This document shows, piece after piece, positions 10,585 through 21,485 of a stretch of DNA of 64,000 bases (within the stretch, counting starts at the first letter, position 1; the number at the start of each line of letters is the position of its first letter). The notes under the pieces were generated by a model, which was given only the letters and a program-made list of their open reading frames with translations, ran no database searches and was not told the DNA's origin. Origin of the DNA: Euglena gracilis. Lineage: Eukaryota; Euglenida; Euglenophyceae; Euglenales. The stretch is from the NCBI GenBank assembly GCA_039621445.1, contig CP154954.1:63818046-63882045 (forward strand), given 5' to 3'. A program made the position numbers and the translations under genes.

Positions 10585-10789
10585 ACAAATCCCACCACAG
10601 CACACCCCAAATCAAGCAAGCGCAAGGAACACACAAATTCAGCACCCGCCCGCAGAACACCAGACAACCAAGACCACGACGTTGACACCCTACGCGACCT
10701 AGCCCACCAGTGGGAAGGCAGGACGCATAAACCATAGCAGACACAACAGGCAATGAAAAGCAACCTCAGAAACAGCACGTGACCTGGGA

Positions 10790-12627
10790 AAATCATCAGT
10801 CCCAGCCCCTGTCCTATCGAGGACATCCTGCAACTCCGCGTAAATGCCATACTACACATCCCCGCCACTCTCCAACCCGCCATATCAGAAACGTTGGGAG
10901 CAATCCTGGAAGCATACACCAGCAACCCAACTGATGACGGCCTCTTTGCAGTCTTGGCTTACCCCAAACTAGTCCTACGCACAGTAGCAGCACGCCTCAG
11001 ACGAACTTGCCTCAGCACTGGGGAGGCGAAACAACCTGTTCCGTTAAGGAGATTACGGAACGCTGCTAACTGAACTCCGGTCAGCACAGAAGCTAGCAAA
11101 TCCGAACGCCGCAGGGGTAATTGAAACCAGAACAGAGAAAAAGGCCAGAACAGAGCCCTCGACCCTTCCAGACCGCACCCTCCGGAGAGTCAGAACCCTC
11201 ACAGGGGAAGCTGCCCCAGCCAAAGCACTTCAGCTGCTCCTATCGGAAGGCTGCCACCAGCCACAGGGTCCACAGATTTGGAACAAACTAGAAGCCCTCC
11301 ATCCGAACGGAAAGCCGGTAGACCCGAACAACCTCCCCGCCAAAATCACACCGTTCCAAGATGGACAATCAATTACATGGGAACCCACCTTGCACGAGGC
11401 CATCCTGAGATTCCCGCGTACGTCAGCCCCAGGACCCTCTGGGCTTTGTCCCATTCACCTGCAAGACACAATCAAGCGCCCGGGTAGAGGGGCACACCTG
11501 ATCTCAGCTCTCGCCAAGCTCACCAACACCTGGGTTAATGGGGACCCCCCCCTCAGCACACTCCCCGTTCTGGTGCGGTGCCAACCTCACACCCCTTTGG
11601 AAAAAGGATGGCGGGGTCAGACCGGTGGCAGTAGGCGAAACCATACGGAGATTGATTGGCAAAGCCCTATTGGCAACAGGCACGGCTAAAGACCAGGTGA
11701 GCAAGCTCCAACCCACACAAGTCGGGGTAGGGGTCACGAACGCCGCAGAGTCAATTGCGATTGGCTTCCAACACCTGGTGCACAGACTCGACCCATCCGA
11801 AAATTGGGCAAGCCTGCAGTTGGATTTCTCGAATGCCTTCAATTGCATGGACAGGTCACACCTTTTGTTGGAGGCAACTACCAGGACACCCTGCCTCTTC
11901 AATTATCTTAACTTCGCATACAAGAACCCCGCCCCCCTTTTCTGCGCTGGCAAAGTCCTCTGGTCCCGCTGCGGCACACACCAGGGCTGCCCACTGGGCC
12001 CCGTCGGCTTCTGCATCGGCCTGCAACCCCTGGCCGAAACCATCACAAACAACGCAGAATTACTGTGGAGTTCCTTGTACCTGGATGATTGGTATCATGG
12101 TGGGACAGCCTGACAAACTGCAGAAAGTCATCTCCTTCCTCCAGGGTGAGGCCACACGCTGCGGGTTACAATTGAACCTCCGGAAGTGTGTGGTCTGGGG
12201 GCCTGCCGGCAATTCAATCACTTGTGCACCAGAAATGACCGTGATTCCGTGGGAAAAAGATTCAGGGATCACGGTACTGAGGGCCCACGTGGACTTCCCC
12301 ACAAGCCACCACAAGACAACAGAAGCATGGGACTGCGCCACAGAAAAAATAGAACACGCAGCAAACACTGTTACCAGAATGACGGAAGCCCAAATCTCTC
12401 ATTACCTCCTACGCTCATGTCTTGACGGATGCAAAGTCAACCACCTGCTTCGCGGCTCCAATAGCCACCTCTGCCAGGAAAAAGTGAATCGGTCTTCCGA
12501 AGTCATCTTACAAGCCTTTGAGGACGTGGTGGGAGTCGCACTGAACACGACACAGAGAATGCAAGCAGTACTTCCACTCTCTAAAGGAGGATGTGGGCTG
12601 CGCGTCCCCTCACACAACCAATCATAA
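10790..12627 (+). pseudogene. Non-LTR reverse transcriptase (copy 1)
   Basis: Enzymatically this would be an RNA-dependent DNA polymerase for target-primed integration. A linker (10800-11060, ILHIPATLQPAISETLGA) leads into RT text: SAPGPSGLCPIHL (about 11420), RPVAVGETIRRLIGKAL (about 11620), LQLDFSNAFNCMDR (palm Asp, about 11820), GCPLGP (about 11990) and YLDD (12078-12089). The thumb-like C-terminal text continues to SHNQS at 12627. The phase changes near 11560 and 12095, so the gene is broken in at least two places. The endonuclease end seen in the second copy is missing here; the sequence decays into A/C-rich DNA after about 12770. Confidence 0.8.
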
Positions 12628-12770
12628 AAAGAGCCACTGCATGGCAAGAAGGTGAAATCAGGGACCTGAAACAGTCAGAATGCTATCAAGCCATCGCAGT
12701 CGCACTGACTCGCCAAATCTGGCAACTATTCAGCGTAAAGCATGCTGCTCGTTAAACAGGACACACAGAA

Positions 12771-13019
12771 GCCACCAAAAGCCCCACAAACAGGAGGCAA
12801 CCAGGAAAAACCCCAAGCACCCAAGCACACGAAACACAAAAATCACAAGGAAGAGGCTCCTACGGCACCAAAAGACCAAAAAAACAAATCGCACCAAAAA
12901 AAGAGGCAATACGACACAAACACGCCCCGCCAGGCATGCACCCACGAAACCCCTCCCGCACTATATATCCAAAGTGGGCTTTGCCCACTTTCGGCTAACC
13001 ACTAACCACCAACAGGTTC
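12771..13019 (+). other. A/C-rich junction between the two non-LTR copies
   Basis: A/C-rich DNA with many CACAAA, CCAAAA and AAACC phrases. It may be the tail of the first element or the target into which the second inserted. No gene is supported. Confidence 0.4.
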
Positions 13020-13313
13020 CGTACGTTGTCATGTACACTACCAGCAGTATGCATACCCGCGACCTGTGGCGGCACAGGAAGTCACAAGGAGGGCAAAGGC
13101 ATCTTGGCATCCAACCCCGAATTGGCCCGGAAGGCCGTCTTGGGTGAAATTGTGCACTTGAGGCTGACGCATCAGAACCTTCCCTGCCAGGCGCCTCAAG
13201 CATTCTCCTGAGGCAATTAGGAAATCTCACGGCGGGTAGCACAGCTTCACCCAGACCGTGCCCCGGGCCCAGGGTAGCGTTTCTTTTGGCCCTCGCCACA
13301 AGAGGAACCCCTG

Positions 13314-14093
13314 GTGGGATTGGGTCTGCAACATCTTGTCAACGCCCTGCACAAGGACCAATCGAATGATTGGGGCGTCCGCCGGTTGGACTTCAGTTTT
13401 GTGTTCAACTGCAACCGAAGGGACTCCATGCTGGATGCGGCCAGGGAGAGGTGTCCAGAGATGGTTGCATGGTTAGAAACCTGCTACGCTGAACATTCCA
13501 ACCTCTTCATTGGGGACACATACCTCCGAAGCAAGAGTGGTGTCCAACAAGGGGACCCCTGCGGACCCACTGCATTCTCCCTTGCCATCCAGGCACTGGT
13601 TGAGGAGGTGAACTGCCTGGTGGGGTGGCAAGCGTGGTACCTTGATGATGCCCACATTGTTGGGAATGCCCTCCAATGAGAGTCAGCGGTTTGCCTCATC
13701 CTTGAAAAAGGCCCAGCTCTGGGGGTGTCCTTGAACCTGGACAAGTGCACGTTGTGGGGCCCCATGTTTTCGACAGCATGGGCTACACTTCCTCTGGGAA
13801 CAAGCATCCTCCAGCGCATCCCTGTGGCATCCTTCACACATGGGAGTGGTATGAAGTCCCTCGGGGTCCCCGTCTGCCACCCGGATGATGGCTCGTTTGC
13901 CGACAGGACGTGGGTCGCCCGCTGTGAAGTGGTGATGAAGGCATGCCACCTCCCCCAGAAATTGCCATCCACACACATCCAGTTCACTATCCTGCGGATG
14001 TGTTTGGACGCATGTAAGGTGAATGAACTTCTCTGTGCAACCCTGCTCGGTCTCTCAAAAACGGAGTGTGATCTCCTATCGCACACATTGTGA
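13314..14093 (+). pseudogene. Non-LTR reverse transcriptase (copy 2), broken
   Basis: The segment 13314-13679 reads VGLQHLVNALHK-like text (MGLGLQHLVNALHK), RRLDFSFVFNCNRRD (palm Asp region), GVQQGDPCGP and WYLDDAHIVG, ending at a TGA at 13677. The following segment (13725-14093) reads SLNLDKCTLWGP, MKSLGVPV, LRMCLDACKVNELL and aligns with the C-terminal RT text of copy 1 (LRSCLDGCKVNHLL at about 12410). Upstream (13026-13211) a short frame may be the RT N-terminus. The homology to copy 1 is clear but well diverged, so these are different family members. Confidence 0.75.
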
Positions 14094-14564
14094 AACACCC
14101 TGAGCCAAATCGTCGGACGACCCCTGGAGAACAACCAGTTGAAACAGGCGACTCTGCCGGTGAGGCTTGGTGGAATGGGAATACGGACCCAAATACAGAA
14201 CGCCCGGCGGCAAGATGGGCTGCCACACTGGACTTCCTTGTCCGAGGTGAGCGCTTGCTGGTTCTCCCCACTTTTGCGCCAACCACAATGCAAACAGCGG
14301 ACTTTCAGGAAATCGGTGGAGTGATCAGGTAACAGTGCGAATGGAGCCAACCCAGGCAAATGGTGCGTGATGACCCTGCCAAGCACGAGATGTTACCAAA
14401 GGAATTCCTTACACAACGCCAGTGGAGCCACGCCACCGCAGCCTTCCGGCAACAAGCACTCTATGACTCCCTGGAGGGGTTGGAAAAAAATTAAATTCGC
14501 CTGTCAGAAGAGACCACATGCCGTGGCGTGGGCATCGGTGACCCCATAGGTTGGACTAAAAACC

Positions 14565-15278
14565 TTGATTCCGACAAGGGAGTTCCAAGCCTTAGCACAG
14601 TGGACGTTAGGCGCCCCAGTGGTCTCTGCCACCGAAGCGCCCCCTGCCTGCCCACGGTTCCACGCCTCCCTGAACACTCGCGGACACCACCAAATCTGTT
14701 GCCATCGTAACAATATTGTTCGGCGACACGGGGCGGTCCAGACCTACGTCTTGGGCATGGCACAACGTGCGGGCTTTCCAGCAAGGCGCGAAGAGAGTGC
14801 TCCTGACGGCTCCTGGCCGGGCGACGTCTTTGTGAACCGATATGATGCCAATGGGCCAGCCGCAATCCACATTACCGTCCGTCACCCCTTGGCCCCCTCT
14901 TGCACTCGGCCCAACATGGACGATTTGGGTCACTGGCACGAGTCCCAGGAAGAGGAGAAAATGAAAAAGTTCGGCGAAGGGTGCAAGAGAAGGGGGTGGA
15001 CTTTCATTCCTTTCGTGCTGGACTGCTATGGAGGAATGGGTGAAGCAGCAACAGCATTTGTGGGTAACTGCATCAGCCTCCTCGAAGGACAGCACGAGGC
15101 CTGGGAGAGGAGGGGGGTGGAAGCCAATTGCTGGCAACCCTGGGGTGGAAGCCAATTGCTGGCAAGGAGTAAGTGTGACGTGGCAAGGGAACTTGCTCGT
15201 CAACTGGTGTGGGGGCAATGCCTTGAGGAGTGCCTTGACTGTGGAGTTTCAGATTCTCACTCTCCGTACACCGTATGA
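14565..15278 (+). pseudogene. Restriction-like endonuclease domain of non-LTR element copy 2
   Basis: A 237-codon frame. It has a putative zinc site around GHHQICCHRNNIVRRHGAV, then PGDVFVNRYDANGPAAIHIT followed by VRHPL, then EEEKMKKFGEGCKRRGWTF, PFVLDCYGGMG. This order (Cys/His, RHN/RRH, P-A/G-D, then D-x-T-V-x-x-PL, then K, then GW.F.P...GG.G) is that of the PD-(D/E)xK domain that cuts the target in R2-like elements. The expected second acidic residue (D-V-T-V) is His here (H-I-T-V), a one-base change from GAC to CAC, so this copy is probably inactive. A 26-bp direct repeat lies at about 15113-15165. Whether the frame was continuous with the RT cannot be seen because of upstream stops. Confidence 0.7.
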
Positions 15279-15290
15279 AATTCAGCAAAG

Positions 15291-16310
15291 ATCCGTGTCC
15301 CCTGAAGCAGACGCATATAACCCACTCGAAAACCAAGCCCGAGGACATAGAAAAGCCATAGGACTCGCCCACGGACAGCCGTCCCTGGAGATCCCAGAAC
15401 CTCCCATGGGACCCCGGAGGAATTAACGCCATCCGGCACATGGCCACACCTCTGAGCTCCGAACTCTCCGAGCCCGGGATCTGCTCAAGCCATTTGGCAG
15501 CGCCACTCATCGGCTGGATTCAGTACGCACCGCCACGAGGGAGTATATGTAAGCGAGAGGACCATGACCATTCTGAGTCGATCTTGTGGTGAAACTGCTC
15601 GTGCAACCGCCGCTTCTCCAGTTCTCGCTATGATCACCCATCTTACCTCCCCTCCCATCCCCCGCGTCTCGCACAGACTTCATCCTTTGTATGTGGCCTC
15701 ACACCCCCGAACATAAAAGTCCAGTAGGTTGTGCCACTGGTTGGTGGACTCGGTTCGCCCCACCACCTTTGTTGACTTTTTCTAATTCGAATTTCAGGCT
15801 AATAGGGATCGTTCGAACTTGTGGGAAGTGCTGCAGACGTACCTGGCGGCCCTCGTCAAGATCCTCGAAGTAGATGCTCCGGTAGCATCCCCCTGGGGTG
15901 TTGGTCACTCTCCACTGGGGAACCAGTGGTACAGCGTCCAGTGCACCTTACCTTGGCATGCGGCACCAGCACAACCACTGCAAGTGCTTGTGTCACGAGT
16001 CACGTCACGAGTCCACGTGCACAGTCCTGCTGGAGGCCGAGCTGACACGGAAGAGCAGGGCTTTAACCACCCCCCAACGGGCCTGGGCGACGCCATCCGG
16101 ACCGACGGGTACATCAACCCGCTGCCGGGGCCGCCATGCCGCACACCGCTCTCCGACTACATGTTGGACCCTGGCTGGGTGGGCGGGACCCTGCGGACGC
16201 TTGACATCACCCCGGACAAGGCGTTAGCCTCTCGGACCCTTCGTGGCCAGGAGGACAAAAAAATACGTTTTGGTTGTGCCATAAAAAAAATTTCCTCGGC
16301 ACTTCGCGCC
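15291..16310. other. No recognisable gene
   Basis: A 182-codon plus-strand frame (15819-16367) overlaps others in all phases and shows no domain. A T-rich stretch followed by CTAATTCGAATTTCAG at about 15780-15797 looks like a 3' splice site, but no exon can be paired with it. The segment may be the 3' flank of the non-LTR copy. Confidence 0.4.
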
Positions 16311-16860
16311 GGGAGAAAAAAGGATGTGCTCCAAATTTTGTTGGTTCCTCGCCATACTTGCAGTTAGTGCAACCGGAAAAAAAGTTACGTGCGCCGCGAC
16401 CACTGCGGAATTTATTTTTGTAACCGGCAGCGCCGCGGCAAAATTTTTTCTGTGTGCCCCGAATGCCGCGGCACTGGTTTATGTGTGCACCGCGACCGCC
16501 GGGGAAACTTTTTTGGAAACCTCAACGGGAGGGGCTGGTGCTATCTTGGCACCGCTTTTCCACCAAAAAAAATGTTGGGCGTTGTGTTGCTGCCAATACG
16601 TTCTTGAGCTCCGGGCAGAAAATTTTTTTTTGCGCCGGGGCAGGAGCGTCGCGGCGCACTACCTTTTTTCCTCCTCCCGACGGTCTTTTTTCTGGCAGCG
16701 GAAATTATTTGACCGCCAGGAGGCCTCAAACTCGTGGATCTATTTCTGCCGGCCTTTTTTTACGCGATTTTTCGCGTCGGTATAAAGGCGCCGAAACTTG
16801 GGGGTCATGCGGGGATAAAAGGCACTGTATTAGATTTTACGAATTAATGGGCCATCGGGT
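16311..16860 (+). other. Unusual region open in several frames, alternating AAATTTT and GCCGCGGC blocks
   Basis: Three plus-strand frames stay open over much of this stretch (153, 136 and 72 codons). The composition alternates A/T blocks such as AAAATTTTTT with CpG-rich blocks such as GCGCCGCGGCA about every 30-60 bp. No frame resembles a known protein, and the frames probably stay open because the A and T runs rarely make stops in this arrangement. TATAAAGG occurs at about 16781. Confidence 0.35.
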
Positions 16861-18480
16861 TTAAATCCTCTCCTGTACTCCATCAACACCCCGGCGCGAA
16901 GGCCATAACTTGTTGTGAAGTTCAGCCCCATTGAGTGGGCATTTCTCACCCCAATGGTGGGGGCATCAACGTCAAGGATAGAAATGTCTGTGGGACAGTG
17001 GAAATCAAAGGCAATGCCCTGAAAAGAGTTCAAAATCCGCAACCAGTCCAAAAAAGCAGCTGAATATTTCCACCCCTCAAATTTTTAGAAATTTGGCTGC
17101 CCAAGGGGGGGGGATTGATCGGGATGACGCTGTAGGGGGGGGGTCACCAAGAATGGATTCGTCATTTTGACCACTGTAATTTAGTCGTCATTTTAGGAAA
17201 GCAGGATCGTCACTGACAACCACCCCTGTCAAACGTGGGTTCCGTGCCAAACAAAAAAAATTCATACGTAACCGTGGGTGTGACATAATGCAAGTCACCG
17301 TTGGAGCGAGTTGACGTTGCCAGAATGCTTTGCACGCTGAATGGTTTGTTGCCCAAGAAGTGCGTCCTTTTGACGCGTTCAAAAAAAATGCCCAGATTGT
17401 CCCTTCCTGGAAACCTTTTGCACAGGGCACTGAAAGAAATAGAATGTAATTTTTTGAACCCCCCCAAGAAAAGAAACGCTTGACACCAAAACTGGTCCCC
17501 CCACATGTGGCACTGAAAGAATTCCCCAAACTGCCCAACAAAGCCCCTTTCAAAGCCCTTATGGCCAAAAAAATGAATTTTGAAATGCACCAAAGCAAAG
17601 GCGAACGTCGCAACGAAGCGAAGACGAACGTTGCAATTCACAGCTACAGGGTCCTGTGTTTTTTCGCAAAACACCACAGGACACTGACACCCTCATTACT
17701 CTTCTTCTCTTGGATTATCTTCTTTTCTTCACATTTCAACCTGGAAGTGAAAGGATGACAAATGAAAGACAAAAGGAGGACAGAATTAGAATTCAATTCA
17801 AGAATTACAGTTCTATGGCAAATTGGAAAGCAGGAAAACACAGAATGCAAGGCCAAAATGTCACCGAAACACCAAGCCAAAGACACAGAGCTGCATCCAG
17901 TGCTCTGTGAAATGGCAGCAAAAGTTACAAAACTGTAAAGCACAAACAGAAAACCTCGAGAACGCTCAGAAAATCATATAAAAACTGAACGCACAACAGA
18001 AGACATGACACGAGAGTGTGGGACTCAAAATGGTCACCCAGTGGACCAAATTTTGGAAAAAATGCCAATTTTTTGAAAGTGGTCTAGGTGAACCAGAAAA
18101 GACCAGTGGAATCATTCTTCAAAAGACACCTGCAGATGGGCATTAACTAACTCAATCTTCAAAAAGTCTTGCTTCAATGCATTCCTGATCCTCCAAATAG
18201 CTTGTATCTGAAGTTAGAAGAAAGATAAAACCTAAATACAAAAGGGAGGAAGACCTGAAGGTAAGAAGATACGAGCGCGAGAACCAAGGCGCTTTGCGTG
18301 AATCCTAAGCAGTCCGTTCGTTATACAACTTTACCCCTTGTCAGCCCTTTTTTCAAAATGTCAAGTAATTTGTCTGACGAAGGCGTTTGTCAGGCGAAAA
18401 TTACATTCCTGGGGGTTACATCAAAAAGCAGGCTGAAATGATGAATGAGAAGAAAGGCTGAAGTGATGAAGGGGGCGAGT
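16861..18480. other. No recognisable gene
   Basis: Opposed frames of 141-155 codons (minus, 17188-17677) and 92 codons (plus, 17480-17758) have no recognisable motif. The DNA is A/T-rich with a poly-G tract at 17105 and 17135. Confidence 0.45.
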
Positions 18481-18945
18481 CGGGTTGCGGGGGGGGGGGT
18501 TGCGGGGGGGGGGGCGTGGCGGGGGGAAATCAATTTTTCTAGGACTAAAATTAGGTATCGCCAAGCCCCAAAATTTGGATGATGTCACCACAAATTAGGA
18601 ATTTACACACATCAAATTTGGAGTTTGGTTCCAAATTAGGTATCTTCAACCCAAAAAAAATTACCCATTGGCACCACAACCAACTAACTACATTTTACCA
18701 AAATTAGGCATCTCCCACCCAGAAAAAAAAGGGCCTCCGGTCGGGCAGCCGGGCCTCCGGGCCTCCGGTCAGGTTGCGAGGGGGTTGCGGGTGGCGGGGT
18801 GGGCTGCGGGGGGGAGGGTTTGGGGGACACCCCCGAAGGTTGGTGCATTGACTGAAAATTGAAGGCTCGATTCTCGTGTTCACGGGGGGGGGGGTCACGG
18901 GGGGGGTCACGGGGGTAGCACCCCCAACAATGTAGCGCAGGTCGT
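18481..18945 (+). repeat. Dispersed repeat A, diverged copy
   Basis: The block shows GGTTGCGGGGGGGG and GGTCACGGGGGG units at its edges (18484-18520, 18880-18912) and TTAGGTATCGCC / TTAGGAATTTAC / TTAGGCATCTCC phrases between them. The layout matches the copies at 3505-3860 and 19158-19465, but the sequence is more diverged. Confidence 0.6.
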
Positions 18946-19157
18946 TGTTGCTGACGCCGGGGCCGATGACCATTGCAGCCGGGGTTCGTCTGCAGGGTGA
19001 GCCAGTTCAGTGGCGTTATCCCGTGCTGCGTTGGCCCTCAGGTTAGGGGGTGCTGCTGGGGGCTTCTGGTCTGGTCTGCTCTGGGTTGCCCGGTGCATTT
19101 TTGTGGGCAGTTGTCCGCACGGTCCATTTTTTCTGCCCTGGCTGAAGATGAGGGGGT

Positions 19158-19465
19158 GGTTCGAGTCACGGGGGGGGGTCACGGGGGGACCTGGCGGAGT
19201 CAAGGGGAACACCACATTTTTTGGTGGCAAAAATAGGAATCACCGAGCCTGAATTTTTGAGAATAAATTCCACAAATTAGGAATCCCCACACCTTAATCC
19301 CCACACCTCCTATTTTAACACCAAATTAGGAATCACCAAGCCCAAACTGGAAACGTTTCCACCTCAAAATTGGGAATATGCCTAAGAATTTTATTAAATT
19401 AGGCATCACTGGCCAAAAATTTACGGTACAAAGTTTCACCGAAAAGGGTCCCTGTTTTCCTCCGA
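19158..19465 (+). repeat. Dispersed repeat A, copy 2
   Basis: It follows the copy at 3505-3860 phrase by phrase: GAACACCACATTTTTTGGTG, AGGAATCACCGAGCC, ATTCCACAAATTAGGAATC, ACCAAATTAGGAATCACC, AATTTTATTAAATTAGGCA and CCGAAAAGGGTCC. The right-hand GGGTCAC units are missing. The two copies are clearly one interspersed family. Confidence 0.75.
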
Positions 19466-19504
19466 CCCGGTCCCGGCCGGGAAAATGTCCTCTACGCTCT
19501 GTCC

Positions 19505-20632
19505 TCACTGTCTTGTCTGCAGACAGTTTACCCGGTGGGGGTTATGTGCTGCACCTTCATAGGGTGTCTGCACCCCCCTTTTATCGAACAACACCCCCTG
19601 TGTCCAGCCACCACCCAACCCCCTCCCCAATCGAAGGACACCTTTTCGGAGGTTTGGTCTAGTATTCGGATGGTGGGACGTCCAGGATGAGTGGAGGGCT
19701 GAGTGGGAGCCGCGGCAAGAGGTGCATGCGTCCTGCAGCGGGAAGCGGGTATCCCGCAGGCTGGCCTGCCACAATGTGAAAGGCCGTCCCACTGGTAGGG
19801 GTAGTGAGTGGCAGAGGCGTCTGCGGACCATGCTGACTAGGGTGGTACCATTCCCCTCAATTATGTACCTCCTAGGGGGTCGGCACACCGTCGCGAGGGG
19901 TCCGGCTAGGGGGGGGGGAGCGGGGTTTTTGGCGTGACGAGGGGGTCCCGGATGGGGGGGAGGGAGGGGTGTGCGGGGTTTTCCAAGAAAACTTCCTTTG
20001 GCGAGCCTGACATGGCGTGGTGAAGGGGTCTGAAAAAGGGGGGGAGGGGGGTAAAATGGCGTAACGAGGGGGTCTGTGAGTGGGGGGGGTTGATGGGGGG
20101 CTCATGTACCTCTCCCAATAGGAAAGCACCTCGCCCCCATCCACGGGAAAGTCCCGCCCCATTGTCTACCTCCCACCCCCATTGTGTACCTCCCCCCCAT
20201 TGTGTACCTCCCCCAATTTCGGCCTCCCGGGGGGAGGTACATACAGCGGGGGGGCATGGTAGCTCCCCAGGGTTGAGGAAGGAGACTTCCCGTGGGGTAC
20301 TCTGCGTGTTTGCAGGGAGCCTGTGGGGGACCGTGCACGTCGAGGTAGAGTGCCCATGTGCGCCAAATGGGGCGCGGCAGGAGGGACGTGCCACGGACGT
20401 GCGACCGGCAACCTATGGCGACCTTTGCAGGCGAGCGAGCAGCGGTGTCGGAATTTGGGGCGAGGAAAATCCATGGGTTTTCCCCAATTTTTTGTGAACC
20501 CAGCCGAAGCCAAACGCACAGGCCTGGTTGGTTTTCTTTTTTAAAGAACCCTGCCTTCATCTGTTCCAAAAAAAGGGGGGTCAGCAACACCCAAAGCATT
20601 GAGTTCGCTTGGAAACAATGTAAACGTGACAT
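19505..20632 (-). pseudogene. Minus-strand fragment of the non-LTR 5' region
   Basis: Two minus-strand segments match the non-LTR element at 9.8-10.5 kb in the same order. At 20324-20398 the text VRGTSLLPRPIWRTWALYLD corresponds to ARGATLFPHPTWRSWALHIN of that element. At 19682-19789 GRPFTLWQASLRDTRFPLQD followed by a C-x2-C-x3-H cluster corresponds to GRTFGCFEDSLWDTRFP plus its CCHC knuckle. Upstream (about 20535-20600) LWVLLTPLFLEQ may correspond to the LWANP region. The frame is broken and poly-C/G tracts interrupt it. It is a relic of a third family member. Confidence 0.55.
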
Positions 20633-21485
20633 AAATGCAAAAGACCCGGCGTGTGTGACACCAGGGCTGTGCCGTCAGGACCAGGTGCACATGCTGAATT
20701 GGGAGGGCTGCGTCTGGGGCTGTACGGGAAAGCATCTTAAGCAGAAAAATTGCCTCGGCGTGAAATCACTGATGAGAATTTGGCAGAAAAAAAGCACCCC
20801 ACATAGTCAAAAAATGAGCGCAAAAGGGGGAAGGCCCCCCCCCCCCAGCACCGAACACCCCGGCCGCATCGGTGAACCGTGCAAAGGGGGAGGTGAAATG
20901 CATGTGGCCTGTCCGGTCACAAGGGGGCGGGTGTGTACCAGGCGTATGCTGTCCGCGGAACCTGTCCTCGGGGTCCCCGGCGTAGGATCGATTTGCAAAA
21001 GTTCCGTGGCCGTCAGCCACACCTGGGTGCGTCGGCAGGTTTTCCCCCGATCCCCCCCGGGGACTGTCCCCCCCCCCCCCCCCCCCACCCGGGGGGCTCC
21101 AGTTCCCGTGGTCTCGGCACACGCCCCACCCTGCCCGGCATCCTCGAGGGGAACCGGACACACCGAATGCAGGGGTGGGTGGGCTCAGGTCCACCCCCCG
21201 GAGTGCTTTGGGCTGTTGCTTGGAACGGGTTTAAACCTGGAATTTCCCCAGCCTCGGCCCGTGGACTCCCTACTTGCTTTCCCCCTCCCTGATTCCCCGC
21301 TGTGTGCATGCTTGTGTGTGTCACACCGCTCGCTCCACTTGCAAAAATTGAATTGCAGCACAAATGAAACAATTGAATTTCTGCAAGTACACTTGAGTTC
21401 GTGCAAGAATGGGGTAGACAATTGAGAGTTGGAAGTTGCAGCAGAATATAGAAAGAATGGGAAGACCCTGCAGAGGGGACAACGT
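20633..21485 (+). other. No convincing gene; long open frame of low confidence
   Basis: A 355-codon plus-strand frame spans 20358-21425, but its first third lies over the minus-strand relic above and the rest is Pro/Gly-rich because of C and G runs (20836, 21068). No domain is recognisable, so I do not call it a gene. Confidence 0.4.

Larger units (their letters stand above)
8923..12770 (+). mobile_element. Decayed non-LTR retrotransposon with three 2A-like motifs
   Basis: A run of open segments in shifting plus-strand frames can be read as one ancestral polyprotein. In order: 2A-like motif 1 (9217-9264), a Cys/His cluster (9424-9486), 2A-like motif 2 (9688-9732), a module shared with an LTR element (9804-10125), a CCHC-type knuckle (10382-10420), 2A-like motif 3 (10531-10584), a linker, and a reverse transcriptase (11390-12627). 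Stops (for example TGA at 9682) and frameshifts show that it is a pseudogene. The RT text and the neighbouring copy's endonuclease domain place it with elements carrying a restriction-like endonuclease; the clade is not assigned. The end is approximate and may be truncated by the second copy. Confidence 0.8.
13020..15290 (+). mobile_element. 5'-truncated non-LTR retrotransposon, second member
   Basis: This is a relative of the element at 8923-12770 in the same orientation. It begins within or just before the RT and keeps the C-terminal restriction-like endonuclease domain. Truncation at the 5' end is the usual result of incomplete target-primed reverse transcription (family knowledge). There is no 2A motif because the 5' half is absent. 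Frameshifts separate the RT, its C-terminal part and the endonuclease. Confidence 0.75.

Noticed and set aside
17188-17677. Minus-strand frames of 141 and 155 codons
   Set aside because: Two phases are open over the same DNA and neither shows a recognisable motif.
19515-19545. Fourth 2A motif on the minus strand (GAAHNPHR)
   Set aside because: Only N-P and spacing fit; D, E and the final G-P are missing, so it is at best a decayed copy.
20358-21425. 355-codon plus-strand frame
   Set aside because: It overlaps a minus-strand retroelement relic and crosses several homopolymer runs; no domain or codon signal supports it.
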